Assembly (NCBI GenBank): GCA_964462125.1
Contig: CAYWXT010000010.1
Coordinates: 1 to 41,661 of the forward strand
Direction of reading: 5' to 3'
DNA: 41,661 nt
Source: JAWLFY01 sp964462125
Lineage (GTDB): Bacteria; Planctomycetota; Planctomycetia; Pirellulales; Pirellulaceae
Part shown: positions 17,240 through 25,609 of the stretch, piece by piece
Position numbering within the stretch: position 1 is the first letter of the stretch
Layout of the letters: every line of letters starts with the position of its first letter
Translations under genes and position numbers: made by a program
Notes under the pieces: generated by a model
Seen by the model: only the letters and a program-made list of their open reading frames with translations
Databases searched by the model: none
What the model was told of the DNA's origin: nothing

Positions 17240-17273
17240 CGCAGAGACTTCATCGGCTCATGAAGTCTCTGCG
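17240..17273 (+). terminator. Intrinsic terminator after the PDZ gene
   Basis: The 14-bp stem CGCAGAGACTTCAT (17240-17253) pairs perfectly with 17260-17273 around a 6-nt loop, followed by ACTTTCT. It lies 71 bp past the stop codon. The T-tract is short, so it is a stem-strong, tail-weak terminator. Confidence 0.75.
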
Positions 17274-17279
17274 ACTTTC

Positions 17280-17288
17280 TGCTAGGGT
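17280..17288 (+). promoter_or_regulatory. Extended -10-like element, TGCTAGGGT
   Basis: It directly follows the terminator stem and would start a transcript near 17295 for the gene at 17410. No recognisable -35 is present (the position falls in the stem). It shares the TGnTAGGnT pattern with sites at 1831 and 3428. Confidence 0.35.
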
Positions 17289-17409
17289 GCGGTTGCGTGG
17301 GGTCGGGTTGAATCGATGTGGTGGATTCTGATGGGGAACAAGGGATCGACCCGCTCGATTTACCGAGAAAAACAAGCCGACCTCGGCGGGACGAATTATT
17401 TTGGCTTTC

Positions 17410-18090
17410 ATGCCAAACCCTTCTCATCACGCCTCGTTACCCATCACCCGTCCGCTGGTTATCTGGTTGATCGCGGTTATGTCGATGGCGGCCGTCGGAA
17501 TCGGGCCTCGTACGGCCAGCGGCGAGGAGGTTTGCGCGAATTGCCCTGCGGCGACGGTCGACTGGCTGACGTTGCCGAGTACCTACACACACGAACCTGA
17601 GAATCGGACTCGAGTGGCGCAGTACACGCCACTTCCGGAACCAACGGCACCGGTGGATCCAAGCTTCCGCAGCAGCGGTTACACGCATCTACGAAGTACC
17701 CTCGCTTTCGGCCAATCGGCCGACAACTATCACCGGGTCGAGACCTGGGGGGACCCCGTTCGTCCCTACGGCGAGTGGCGCTTTCCGTACCGGCCGTTCA
17801 GCACTCCCTATCCGAATTGGGGACCGCCCTACGCGGGGTTCAACTTGGGCTTTGGGTTTCCCGGCTTCCCGCCCGGAGCGTATGGGCCGGGACATGGTCC
17901 CAGTCCTGGAGCGGGTCGCCGGCCAAGTGAACGGCCCGGCCATCGCCCCGGTCATGGTGGCCGGGGAAGGCGACCGAGCGAACACTCCCCGCCTCCGGCG
18001 AGCCCCTTCAACCCCTACCCGGCCGGGCCTGGGTCGCCGTACCCCGTGGCGCCTTACTATGACGGTTACTACCCGCCCTATCGGGATTAA
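17410..18090 (+). CDS. Small secreted Pro/Gly/Tyr-rich protein, unknown function
   Basis: The product is about 226 aa with a signal peptide (LVIWLIAVMSMAAVGIG, cleavage near TASG). A Cys pair (EEVCANC) follows the cleavage site. The C-terminal half is a proline-, glycine- and tyrosine-rich low-complexity region (FGFPGFPPGAYGPGHGP, then PVAPYYDGYYPPY). The composition suggests an envelope or matrix protein. No family is recognised. The start could also be the TTG at 17401, and neither has a clear Shine-Dalgarno. Its stop codon overlaps that of the convergent dehydrogenase gene. Confidence 0.6.
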   Translation: MPNPSHHASLPITRPLVIWLIAVMSMAAVGIGPRTASGEEVCANCPAATVDWLTLPSTYTHEPENRTRVAQYTPLPEPTAPVDPSFRSSGYTHLRSTLAFGQSADNYHRVETWGDPVRPYGEWRFPYRPFSTPYPNWGPPYAGFNLGFGFPGFPPGAYGPGHGPSPGAGRRPSERPGHRPGHGGRGRRPSEHSPPPASPFNPYPAGPGSPYPVAPYYDGYYPPYRD

Positions 18091-19184
18091 GCCACGTTGA
18101 CGTAGACCTTCAACGCGTTCTTGTCTTCGACGAGCAACCGCATCATCTCGCCAAATTGCTCCAGACCGTCGACAGGGTGGGTCAAGATTTTCTCCAGCAC
18201 CCCTGGGTACATCATGTCGCCCAGGGCCAGATCGCGAATCCCGCTTTCGAAGTGCCGTCGGTTCGCGTTGACACTCCCCAGCAGCAATTTGTTCCCGAGG
18301 ACCCATTCCAGGTTGATCTTGTCGGCCGGCAGTTCGATTTGCCTGTTCCCGCCGGTGATTCCCGTCCATACAACCACGCCGTTGTGGCCCACATGCCGCA
18401 TCGCTTCGAACGCCAGTTCGCTGCTGCCGGTGGCGTCGACGATCAAATCGGGGCGTCCGGTTTCGCTGACCAGATCCCCCATCGACTTCTCCCGCGTGCT
18501 CACGTAGGTCGCCTCCAACCCGGTAACAATGTCGCTTTTGCGATTGGGGGCTGGGCCACGAGCGAGTGTGTAGACATCCAATCCGCGGAGTTTCAGCACC
18601 AGGGTGGTCAGCAGCCCGATCTGGCCGGCCCCCAGCACGTAAGCGACTTCGGGATCCCAAACCTTCATCCGTTGTTGGGCCTGGTAAGCCTGCTGAACCG
18701 CCTTGGCAGCACAGCTCATCGGCTCCTGCAGCACGTGCAGGTGTTTTAGCCCCTTCGGGACGCGGACGATGAATTCTTCGTCGTCGACGAAGTATTCCGT
18801 TAGAAAGCCGTGGCGCAGATTGATCCCCCGTTCGTAGTAGGTCTCCTCGCTCGTCATGTCGTTGGTGCCGATCAGGTCATAGATCGAGCCACCGGGGCGG
18901 CGGACGGTGGCCGTCACGTAATCTCCCGGCTTGACCCGCCGCACGTGCTCGCCGACCGCTTCCACCACGCCGAACGACTCATGGCCGATCACCAAGTGGT
19001 CATCCCCTACCGGAGCGTTGCCATAGAGAGCCTCGTTGATCTCCCGATCGGTCGCGTCAACCCCCACCTTCAGCAGTTTCACCAGCACGCCCCGCCCTCC
19101 GGGGACTTCGTCGAGACTGGGCTGGGGGATATCCTGCAGGTGGACACTGTTGGGCGTACCGGGGGTGACGGCAACGGCTTTCAT
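18087..19184 (-). CDS. gdh: Glucose 1-dehydrogenase-like zinc alcohol dehydrogenase (MDR)
   Basis: The 365-residue product is a medium-chain dehydrogenase most like the archaeal-type glucose 1-dehydrogenase branch (MKAVAV N-terminus, then KVGVDATDREI). Candidate catalytic zinc ligands are Asp43, His68-Glu69 (IGHESFG) and the Glu of LQEPMSCA; the archaeal enzymes likewise use Asp rather than Cys in the first position. The NAD(P)-binding motif is VLGAGQIGLL. The C-terminal NKLLLGSVNANRRHFE also fits this branch. The expected reaction is NAD(P)-dependent oxidation of glucose or a related sugar to the lactone, but the substrate is not certain. It is transcribed alone from its own promoter and converges on the preceding gene. 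Confidence 0.82.
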   Translation of the reverse strand: MKAVAVTPGTPNSVHLQDIPQPSLDEVPGGRGVLVKLLKVGVDATDREINEALYGNAPVGDDHLVIGHESFGVVEAVGEHVRRVKPGDYVTATVRRPGGSIYDLIGTNDMTSEETYYERGINLRHGFLTEYFVDDEEFIVRVPKGLKHLHVLQEPMSCAAKAVQQAYQAQQRMKVWDPEVAYVLGAGQIGLLTTLVLKLRGLDVYTLARGPAPNRKSDIVTGLEATYVSTREKSMGDLVSETGRPDLIVDATGSSELAFEAMRHVGHNGVVVWTGITGGNRQIELPADKINLEWVLGNKLLLGSVNANRRHFESGIRDLALGDMMYPGVLEKILTHPVDGLEQFGEMMRLLVEDKNALKVYVNVA

Positions 19185-19225
19185 CGACGACTCTCGGAGG
19201 ATCAGATGGGGAAGGGTCGGCGAGG

Positions 19226-19234
19226 ATCGTAGCA
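19226..19234 (-). promoter_or_regulatory. Extended -10 of gdh, TGCTACGAT
   Basis: On the minus strand TG-C-TACGAT ends 42 bp before the gdh ATG. The -35 region is not recognisable, consistent with an extended -10 promoter. Confidence 0.45.
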
Positions 19235-19438
19235 GGCTTTTCCTGGGGCGCGAGGGGGGCTCGCCAGACGGTTTGGGTTGAAGCTAAGGTAATCGGCGCC
19301 CGTCACCGGCCCACGTCCCGCGGGAGGGCAATGGAGGCATCCTTCTCACGAAGATCCGATTCCAAAGGTCCTCTCAATGTCGCCCTGGTGCCCTGCAGCT
19401 TCCATCCACAGGAAACCGCCCCACCGTTGAGTCGACTT

Positions 19439-19454
19439 CGGTTGATTCCAACCG
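19439..19454. promoter_or_regulatory. 16-bp perfect palindromic site upstream of the sufR promoter
   Basis: CGGTTG-ATTC-CAACCG is a perfect inverted repeat whose right end is 19 bp upstream of the sufR -35. It is a candidate operator for SufR or another regulator. The CAAC/GTTG half-sites recall the published cyanobacterial SufR site CAAC-N6-GTTG, but the order of the halves is reversed and the spacer is 4, so the match is only suggestive. Confidence 0.5.
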
Positions 19455-19473
19455 CTATTTTTCGCAAAGGGAG

Positions 19474-19501
19474 TTGTCAAAAATGCGAGGATCGGTATAC
19501 A
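19474..19501 (+). promoter_or_regulatory. sufR promoter
   Basis: TTGTCA (19474-19479), a 16-bp spacer, then TATACA (19496-19501). This is among the best sigma70-type matches in the window. The predicted transcript starts near 19508, about 47 nt before the ATG. Confidence 0.7.
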
Positions 19502-19554
19502 GTGGGGGCATCCGGGAGCTTGGCCCCGGTACCCATCGGACCCCATGAACGACC

Positions 19555-20295
19555 ATGCCGAGTGCGACGCCCACAACCGCCCCTGTTTCGAATCCGCCGA
19601 GCGAGGTCCGCTCGGTCGATCGGGATTTGCTTCTTGCCCTTCGTGGGGAAGGAGCGTTGGGGGTTGGCGAGTTGACGCAGGTATTGGGGGTAACGGCGAC
19701 GGCAGTTCGTCAGCGGATCGAGCGGTTACTTTCGATGGGGCTGATCGAACGCGAGAAGGTTGTTGCGGGGCGGGGCCGGCCGACGTTCCGTTACCGATTG
19801 ACGATCGCCGGGCACCGGCAGGCGGGGGCCGATCTGGCTGTGCTGGCCGATGCGTTGTGGGAGGAGATCGTGACGATGCCCGATTCCGAGGCGCGTGAGC
19901 GTTTGCTCTCGGGCGTGGCGACCCGTTTGGGACGTCAGTTCGCCGAACAGATGCGGGCGCAGGTGGAGCGATGGTCGGTGGAGGATGAAGACGCCCCGCT
20001 GGCGGATCGTCTGGAGCGGTTGTCGGCAGTTTTGACATCGCGTCAGGTGGAGACGGGCGTCTCGCAGTGGGGGGATTTGCCGGTACTGGATCTTGGCTCG
20101 TGCCCCTATCCATCCCTGACCGAGGCCTCGGAGGATCGCGCCATGTGCCGTCTGGAAGAGAAGATGTTTTCCGAGGCATTGGGGCAACCGGTCCACTTGA
20201 GCCGTTGCCGTTTGGACGGCGATCAGTGCTGCCAGTTCTCGCCCGTCATTCCTCAGGGGCTAGTCGACGAAGCCCCAGAGGAACAAAAACGGTGA
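19555..20295 (+). CDS. sufR: SufR-type iron-sulfur-responsive transcriptional regulator
   Basis: The 246-residue product has an N-terminal winged helix-turn-helix (about 20-85; GELTQVLGVTATAVRQRIERL). The C-terminal region has cysteines at 183, 198, 218, 225 and 226 (GSCPYPSL, MCRLEEKMF, LSRCRLDGDQCCQF), the arrangement that binds a cluster in SufR/COG2345 proteins. In cyanobacteria SufR represses the suf operon when loaded with an [4Fe-4S] cluster. Its place immediately before sufCBD fits the same role here. It has its own promoter and an upstream palindrome. About 100 bp separate it from sufC. Confidence 0.88.
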   Translation: MPSATPTTAPVSNPPSEVRSVDRDLLLALRGEGALGVGELTQVLGVTATAVRQRIERLLSMGLIEREKVVAGRGRPTFRYRLTIAGHRQAGADLAVLADALWEEIVTMPDSEARERLLSGVATRLGRQFAEQMRAQVERWSVEDEDAPLADRLERLSAVLTSRQVETGVSQWGDLPVLDLGSCPYPSLTEASEDRAMCRLEEKMFSEALGQPVHLSRCRLDGDQCCQFSPVIPQGLVDEAPEEQKR

Positions 20296-20394
20296 GACCA
20301 ACGAGGGGCCGGACGCGACACGAGCTTCCTTGGCTCGCTGGATATTTATTGACACTTCCCTGATTTGTTTTGGACCTCATCCGATCGAGCGGTG

Positions 20395-21210
20395 ATGACA
20401 CATATTTTAAACATTGAAGATTTGCACGTATCTGTCGGTGACAAGCCGATCCTCCGCGGTGTCAATCTGACCATCAATCATGGCGAGACCCATGCCTTGA
20501 TGGGCCCCAACGGGAGCGGCAAGAGCACACTGGGACTGGCGATCATGGGGCACCCCGGCTACGAGGTCACCTCGGGCCGGATCACGCTCGATGGCGAGGA
20601 CGTGTTGGCGATGTCGCCCGACATCCGCGCACGGGCCGGTCTGTTTTTGGCTTTTCAGCGGCCGATGGCGATTCCCGGGGTCAAGATGGCCGACTTCCTC
20701 CGTCACGCGACCACCAACGTTCGCCGCCCGGACCGCAAGGAAGGGGAGGAGCTGATTCCGATGCGCGAGTTTCGCAAGTCGCTCCGGGAGAAGATGTCGC
20801 ATTTGAGGATGGACTCGGAATTCGCCCGCCGTTACGTCAACGATGGTTTCTCGGGCGGGGAAATGAAGCGGGCTGAGATCTTACAGTTGGCGATGTTGCA
20901 GCCGAAGTTCGCGATACTCGACGAGACCGACAGTGGTCTCGACGCGGACGCGGTGAGGCTTGCGAGCGAATCGATTGCCGAGATCGGACGTGAAAAGATG
21001 GGGCTGTTGATCATCACGCACCACGACAAGTTGCTCGAGCACAACCCGCCCGATTTCACCCACGTCATGCTCGGCGGCCGGATCGTCGAAACGGGGGGCC
21101 GGGAATTGGCCGAGGAACTGCATCGCAGCGGCTATGACCGGATTCGCAAAGCCTACCCGGACGCCGACGCGGCCAACCAGGAAATGGTCGCTGACGAGGC
21201 GATGGCCTGA
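20395..21210 (+). CDS. sufC: SufC, ATPase of the Fe-S cluster assembly scaffold
   Basis: The 271-residue ABC-type ATPase has Walker A GPNGSGKST (37-45), signature FSGGEMKR, Walker B FAILDETDSGLD and switch His in ITHHDKLL, all in the SufC-specific form. SufC forms the cytosolic SufBC2D scaffold. ATG 20395 gives the standard N-terminus (MTHILNIEDLHV). A TTG at 20365 would add ten atypical residues. A TTGACA box at 20349-20354 may be part of a second promoter, but no good -10 follows it. Confidence 0.95.
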   Translation: MTHILNIEDLHVSVGDKPILRGVNLTINHGETHALMGPNGSGKSTLGLAIMGHPGYEVTSGRITLDGEDVLAMSPDIRARAGLFLAFQRPMAIPGVKMADFLRHATTNVRRPDRKEGEELIPMREFRKSLREKMSHLRMDSEFARRYVNDGFSGGEMKRAEILQLAMLQPKFAILDETDSGLDADAVRLASESIAEIGREKMGLLIITHHDKLLEHNPPDFTHVMLGGRIVETGGRELAEELHRSGYDRIRKAYPDADAANQEMVADEAMA

Positions 21211-21275
21211 CCCGCCGGAGACGGTTCACCACCAATCACACGCAGTGCACCGCGTTTTTTTTAGGACATAAAGAA

Positions 21276-22700
21276 ATGGCTACCGACGTAACCGAAGACC
21301 GCACGACGACCGAAGATCAGTCGATCGGCGAGATCAATAAATACAATTTCCGAACAGAAACCCAAGGGATCTTCAAGGCCAAAAAAGGGCTCAATGCGGA
21401 GGTCGTTCATCAGATTTCGGATATCAAGGGTGAACCCGACTGGATGCGTGCCTTTCGGCTTGAAGCGCTGGAAAAATTCGAAGCCCGTCCGGTGCCGACC
21501 TGGGGCGGGAAGATCGATATCGATTTCCAAGACTTCTACTACTACCTGAAGCCAACGGACCACCAGGGCAAGACTTGGGATGACGTGCCTCAGGAGATCA
21601 AGGATACCTTTGACAAGCTCGGCATTCCCGAGGCGGAAAAGAAGTTCTTGTCGGGGGTCAAGGCTCAGTTTGAGAGCGAAGTCGTCTACGGTTCCCTCGA
21701 GGAGGACCTGGCCAAGAAGGGAGTCATCTTCACCGACACCGATACCGCGGTCCGCGAGCACCCCGATTTGCTGCGGGAGTATTTCGGGACGGTGATTCCG
21801 CCGGGTGACAACAAGTTCGCAGCGCTCAACAGCGCGGTCTGGTCGGGCGGTTCGTTCATCTACGTCCCCAAGGGCGTCCACATCGACTTCCCCCTGCAGG
21901 CTTATTTCCGCATCAACGCGGAGAGCATGGGCCAGTTCGAACGGACGTTGATCATCGTGGACGAGGGTGCCAGTGTGCATTACGTCGAAGGCTGCACGGC
22001 GCCGATGTACACGACCGAGAGTCTTCACAGCGCGGTCGTCGAGGTGGTGGTCAAGCGGGGTGCCCGTTGCCGCTACACGACGATCCAGAACTGGGCCAAC
22101 AACATCTACAACCTGGTCACCAAGCGAGCCCACGCCTACGCGGACGCCACGATGGAGTGGGTCGATGGAAACTTGGGCAGCAAGCTGACAATGAAGTACC
22201 CCGCCGTGCACATGTTGGAACCGGGCGCCCGCGGCGAAATCTTGTCGATCGCCTTCTCCAGCGCCGGCCAGCACCAGGACGCCGGGGCGAAGCTCGTTCA
22301 TGCCGCCCCCAACACCACTGGCCAGATCGTCAGCAAGAGCATCAGCAAAAACGGCGGCCGGGGGAGTTATCGCGGTTTGGTTCGCGTCGAGCCGGGGGCG
22401 CACAACAGCAAGAACAGCGTCGTCTGTGATGCGTTGATCCTGGATGCCGAAAGCCGCAGCGACACCTATCCCTACATCGAGATCGCCGAGCAGGATGTCT
22501 CGATCGGCCACGAAGCGAGCGTGTCGCGGATCGGCGAGGAGCAGTTGTTCTATCTCCAGAGCCGGGGGCTGTCGGAGTCCGAGGCGAGCACGATGATCGT
22601 CAACGGCTTCATCGAACCCCTCGTCAAAGAGTTGCCGATGGAGTATGCCATCGAGATGAACCGGCTGATTCAACTGCAGATGGAAGGCAGCGTCGGCTAG
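21276..22700 (+). CDS. sufB: SufB, Fe-S cluster assembly scaffold subunit
   Basis: The 474-residue product has the full SufB pattern: NKYNFRTETQGIFK near the N-terminus, SGGSFIYVPKGVHIDFPLQ, YVEGCTAPMYTTESLH, and the C-terminal NSKNSVVCDALILD, SDTYPYIEI, GHEASVSRIGEEQLFYLQSR. The Cys of VVCDAL corresponds to the conserved scaffold cysteine near the SufB-SufD interface. An AGGA lies about 10 nt before the ATG, after a run of eight Ts in the 65-bp gap from sufC. Confidence 0.96.
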   Translation: MATDVTEDRTTTEDQSIGEINKYNFRTETQGIFKAKKGLNAEVVHQISDIKGEPDWMRAFRLEALEKFEARPVPTWGGKIDIDFQDFYYYLKPTDHQGKTWDDVPQEIKDTFDKLGIPEAEKKFLSGVKAQFESEVVYGSLEEDLAKKGVIFTDTDTAVREHPDLLREYFGTVIPPGDNKFAALNSAVWSGGSFIYVPKGVHIDFPLQAYFRINAESMGQFERTLIIVDEGASVHYVEGCTAPMYTTESLHSAVVEVVVKRGARCRYTTIQNWANNIYNLVTKRAHAYADATMEWVDGNLGSKLTMKYPAVHMLEPGARGEILSIAFSSAGQHQDAGAKLVHAAPNTTGQIVSKSISKNGGRGSYRGLVRVEPGAHNSKNSVVCDALILDAESRSDTYPYIEIAEQDVSIGHEASVSRIGEEQLFYLQSRGLSESEASTMIVNGFIEPLVKELPMEYAIEMNRLIQLQMEGSVG

Positions 22701-22834
22701 AGTCTGTCTGAGAACCCTGGATCAAGCCATAGAGCCCGAGCTGTCGGTGCAAGCTTCGGGCCCTGGAACGGGGCGGCCAACCGTGCGACTGGCCCGCGGT
22801 GAGCGCCGTCGGCTGCGGGCTTTCTGACAGAGCC
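22701..22834. repeat. MITE-like structured element between sufB and sufD
   Basis: The ends are imperfect inverted repeats: AGTCTGTCTGAGAA at the left, and on the reverse strand of the right end GGCTCTGTCAGAAA. Inside are two further inverted repeats (about 22731-22762, arms like GAGCCCGA and TTCGGGCCC; and about 22781-22798, arms GGCCA and TGGCC). It abuts the sufB stop codon and encodes nothing convincing. The mobile origin is inferred from structure. Confidence 0.55.
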
Positions 22835-22905
22835 TGCGCTTTGTCTCCAACCAAAGCCATCGGTCACAAAGTCCCATATCTTTCCCCCCTCGCTTTCGAC
22901 TTGTG

Positions 22906-24210
22906 ATGACCCAAACCACGACATTGACATTTGATGCTGCCGGATTCGACGCCTTTTTGGCATCGAGGTCGGAACCCGATTGGTTGACGACGCTGCGGCG
23001 GGAAGCGTGGCAGCATGCCGACGCGATGAGTTGGCCGCAGCGGCGGCAAGAGGAGTGGATGCGGACCGACATCCGCCCTTTCCAGATTCATCGGTATGGT
23101 CTTCCGAAGACCGATCCACCGCCGCTGGAGTCGAAGGACCAGCTCCGCGAGGGAGTTCAGCTGGGGGGAGCGATCCACACGGTCGACAGCGCGGTGGTGT
23201 CCGAGTCGCTCGACGACGAACTGGCCGCCAAAGGAGTCGTGTTCGGGAGTCTGGAACGATTGAGCGAGACGCACCCAGAGCTGATCCGGCCGGCGCTGAT
23301 GACCGTGGTTGATCCGGACTACGACAAGTTCGCGGCGGTGCATGCGGCATTTTGGTCCGGGGGCCAGTTTCTTTATGTGCCGCGGGGGGTGACGCTCGAG
23401 CGACCCTTGCACATCGGCTCGATGATGTCCGACGGCGGCATCGACACCACGCACACATTGGTCGTGTTGGAGGAAGGGGCGGAGGCAACGCTGCTGCATG
23501 AATCGAACAGCCCGTCGCAGGATTCCGGCGGACTGCACATGGGAGCGACCGAACTGATCGTCAAGCCAGGGGCGCATCTCCGCTACGTCAGTCTCCAGGA
23601 GTGGGGTCACAAGACATATCATTTCGCGCATGAAAAGGCGCAGATTGGCCGCGACGCCTCGATCCAGTGGACGATTGCCGCGATGGGATCGCAGTTATCG
23701 AAGGTCAATCAGTCGGTCGATCTGGTCGGACCGGGGGCCAACAGCCAAGTCAACGGGGTGATGTTCACCGAGGGGCGTCAGCACCTCGCCTACCACACCC
23801 AGCAACACCACGTGGCACCCCATTGCCGCAGTGACTTTTTGTACAAGGCGGCACAGCAGGATCGCAGCCGGACCGTGTGGCGCGGTATGATCAAGGTTGC
23901 CCCCGGGGCGCAAAAGACCGACGGCTACCAGCGGAATGATAACCTCGTGCTTTCCTCGCGGGCCCGCGCCGATTCGATCCCGGGGCTGGAGATCGAAGCC
24001 GATGACGTCCGCTGCACCCACGGCAGTACCACCGCGAAAGTCGATGAGGAACAGATTTTCTACGCCTGCTGCCGCGGCTTTACCCGCAAGGAGGCGGTAC
24101 GGACGATCGTCACCGGCTTCTTTCAACAGATCTTCGATCGGATTTCGATTGAAAGTGTTCGAGACGCTCTGGGCCGGGCCATCGCGCGGCAGGTCCGCGA
24201 GTACGACTGA
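22906..24210 (+). CDS. sufD: SufD, Fe-S cluster assembly scaffold subunit
   Basis: The 434-residue product has the SufB/SufD beta-helix core (FWSGGQFLYVPRGVTLERPLHI, LHESNSPS) and the SufD-type C-terminus (YQRNDNLVLSSRARADSIPGLEIEADDVRCTHGSTTAKVDEEQIFY). The His in CTHGST matches the conserved SufD His that faces the SufB Cys. The N-terminal domain has the WPQRRQEEWMRTDIR motif. ATG 22906 follows an in-frame GTG by one codon, and no clear Shine-Dalgarno is seen. It is separated from sufB by 205 bp that include a hairpin-rich element, unusual inside a suf operon. Confidence 0.94.
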   Translation: MTQTTTLTFDAAGFDAFLASRSEPDWLTTLRREAWQHADAMSWPQRRQEEWMRTDIRPFQIHRYGLPKTDPPPLESKDQLREGVQLGGAIHTVDSAVVSESLDDELAAKGVVFGSLERLSETHPELIRPALMTVVDPDYDKFAAVHAAFWSGGQFLYVPRGVTLERPLHIGSMMSDGGIDTTHTLVVLEEGAEATLLHESNSPSQDSGGLHMGATELIVKPGAHLRYVSLQEWGHKTYHFAHEKAQIGRDASIQWTIAAMGSQLSKVNQSVDLVGPGANSQVNGVMFTEGRQHLAYHTQQHHVAPHCRSDFLYKAAQQDRSRTVWRGMIKVAPGAQKTDGYQRNDNLVLSSRARADSIPGLEIEADDVRCTHGSTTAKVDEEQIFYACCRGFTRKEAVRTIVTGFFQQIFDRISIESVRDALGRAIARQVREYD

Positions 24211-24241
24211 TTTCCAGATTCTCTTCAGGAGGCACTGACCG

Positions 24242-24562
24242 ATGGCATTGGCCGAAGACAAGGTCCGCGAGGCACTCAAAGAAGTGATTGACCCGGAGCT
24301 CTACGTCAACATCGTTGATCTCGGGTTGATTTACATGATCGACGTTGGCGAGGCGAATGAACAGGGCCGGCATGACGTGATGATCGAGATGACGATGACC
24401 AGCCCCATGTGTCCAGCGGGACCGCAGTTGGTCGCTGGGACCAAGGCGGCCGCGGAGGGGCTGGAAGAAGTCGACTCGGCCGAGGTGAAAGTCGTCATGG
24501 ACCCTCCGTGGTCACCTGATAAGATGACGGACGAAGCCCGGGACCACCTCGGGATTTTCTAA
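24242..24562 (+). CDS. sufT: SufT/MIP18-family metal-sulfur cluster assembly factor
   Basis: The 106-residue single-domain DUF59/MIP18 protein has DPELYVNIVDLGLIY near residue 17, MTMTSPMCPAGPQL with the conserved cysteine in the middle, and VMDPPWSPDKMTDEARDHLG at the C-terminus. The family assists maturation or transfer of Fe-S clusters to client proteins. GGAGG stands about 9 nt before the ATG, and the gene is 31 bp after sufD, so it belongs to the suf transcript. Confidence 0.92.
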   Translation: MALAEDKVREALKEVIDPELYVNIVDLGLIYMIDVGEANEQGRHDVMIEMTMTSPMCPAGPQLVAGTKAAAEGLEEVDSAEVKVVMDPPWSPDKMTDEARDHLGIF

Positions 24563-24586
24563 GTATCCTTGGGGTGATCATCAAAC

Positions 24587-25609
24587 ATGCGTATCTTTGT
24601 CGGCGAATTCGTCTGTGGCGGCGGCCTCGCAGGAACTGAATTGGAAGCGATCCCCCCCGGGCTATCCAGCGAGGGGGCGGCGATGCTGCGGGCAATCGTC
24701 TCCGACCTGTCGGAAGTCGCCGAGACGGTAGCCGCGGTCGACCCGCGTCAAATATCGACGCTCGACGGCGCCAAAACGGTGGAGGTGGACGCCGAGCAAA
24801 GTCTCTGGACCCAGTGGGTGAGGGCGGCGGGAGATTGTGATGCTGCCCTGATCGTCGCCCCCGAGAGTGGCGGCATCTTGGCCAAGGCGGTCGCGATGCT
24901 CCGTGCCGGCGGTGTGGAGGTAATCGCGGGCAGTGGCGATTTCCTGCGTGTCGCCGGTGACAAACTTCTCACCGCCAAGCTGCTGCACAGCGCCGGCGTG
25001 GCCCACCCTTTGTACATGGGAAGCGGGGAGCGCCGCTTCGAACGGAAGCTTCGCGGCTGTGAACGCTTTGTTGTGAAACCGCGCGATGGCTGCGGGACAC
25101 AAGAGATCCAACTGTTCGATTCGTTTGCGGAGGCCGAAGCGGAGCTGACCGAAGACTTGATTCTGCAGGGCTGGGTTCCGGGACTGCCGGTTTCAATCGC
25201 GCTGGTGGCCTCGGGATCCCAGCAGACGTATCTGCCGGCGGTTCGCCAAAATATTGCAATCGATACCTGCGAATACGCGGGCGGTTGTGGTCCGTTGGGC
25301 AAGGACGACCAGCGCCGGGCGATGGCCTTGGCGTCGCGAGCCATCTCGGCGATGCCGCCGACCGCTCGCGGTTTCGTCGGCCTGGACCTCGTTTTGGGCC
25401 GCCGTCCCAGCGAGGATTGTGTGATCGAAATCAACGCCCGGTTGACCACCTCCTATGTCGGACTCCGCAAGATGATTGCTGGAAACCTGGCGGCGAGGTT
25501 GTTTGATTTGGAGACCGGTCCGGTGGTCTGCAATGCCGCCGCCGACTCTGTCCGTTGGTCGCCGGATGGCCGCGTTTGGGTCAACGATGTGGTGGCCAGC
25601 GGGGCGTGA
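24587..25609 (+). CDS. mfnD: ATP-grasp ligase, MfnD-like (methylofuran glutamate ligase candidate)
   Basis: The 340-residue product has ATP-grasp motifs: FVVKPRDGCGTQEI (ATP-binding Lys), LILQGWVPGLPVSIAL (adenine pocket) and CVIEINARLTTSY (metal-binding Glu/Asn). The N-terminus MRIFVGEFVCGGGL matches the branch that includes MfnD of methanogens (tyramine-glutamate ligase in methanofuran synthesis) and OrfY of methylotrophs. The next two genes are also methanofuran-type, which supports the call. The product probably adds glutamate to a phenolic amine precursor. It begins 24 bp after sufT (GGGGTGA upstream) and overlaps the next gene by 4 nt (GTGA). Confidence 0.72.
   Translation: MRIFVGEFVCGGGLAGTELEAIPPGLSSEGAAMLRAIVSDLSEVAETVAAVDPRQISTLDGAKTVEVDAEQSLWTQWVRAAGDCDAALIVAPESGGILAKAVAMLRAGGVEVIAGSGDFLRVAGDKLLTAKLLHSAGVAHPLYMGSGERRFERKLRGCERFVVKPRDGCGTQEIQLFDSFAEAEAELTEDLILQGWVPGLPVSIALVASGSQQTYLPAVRQNIAIDTCEYAGGCGPLGKDDQRRAMALASRAISAMPPTARGFVGLDLVLGRRPSEDCVIEINARLTTSYVGLRKMIAGNLAARLFDLETGPVVCNAAADSVRWSPDGRVWVNDVVASGA

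Larger units (their letters stand above)
19185..19554. other. Divergent intergenic region between gdh and sufR
   Basis: 370 bp with no supportable gene. It holds the gdh -10 site (19226-19234, minus), a 16-bp palindrome (19439-19454) and the sufR promoter (19474-19501, plus). Confidence 0.7.

Noticed and set aside
17689..18660. 323-codon minus-strand frame across the gdh 3' end
   Set aside because: It overlaps gdh in another frame and the secreted Pro-rich gene. The product is Arg/Gly-rich low complexity.
20321..20337. CGAGC-N7-GCTCG inverted repeat before sufC as a SufR operator
   Set aside because: The arms are only 5 bp and no matching copy is seen near the sufR promoter, so it cannot be told from chance in GC-rich DNA.
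21261..22673. 470-codon minus-strand frame
   Set aside because: Exactly opposite sufB, which is unmistakable on the plus strand. The antisense product has no family features.
23813..23826. Sigma54-like TGGCACCCCATTGC inside sufD
   Set aside because: The GG-to-GC spacing is 9 rather than 10, and it lies within a coding region with no start nearby.
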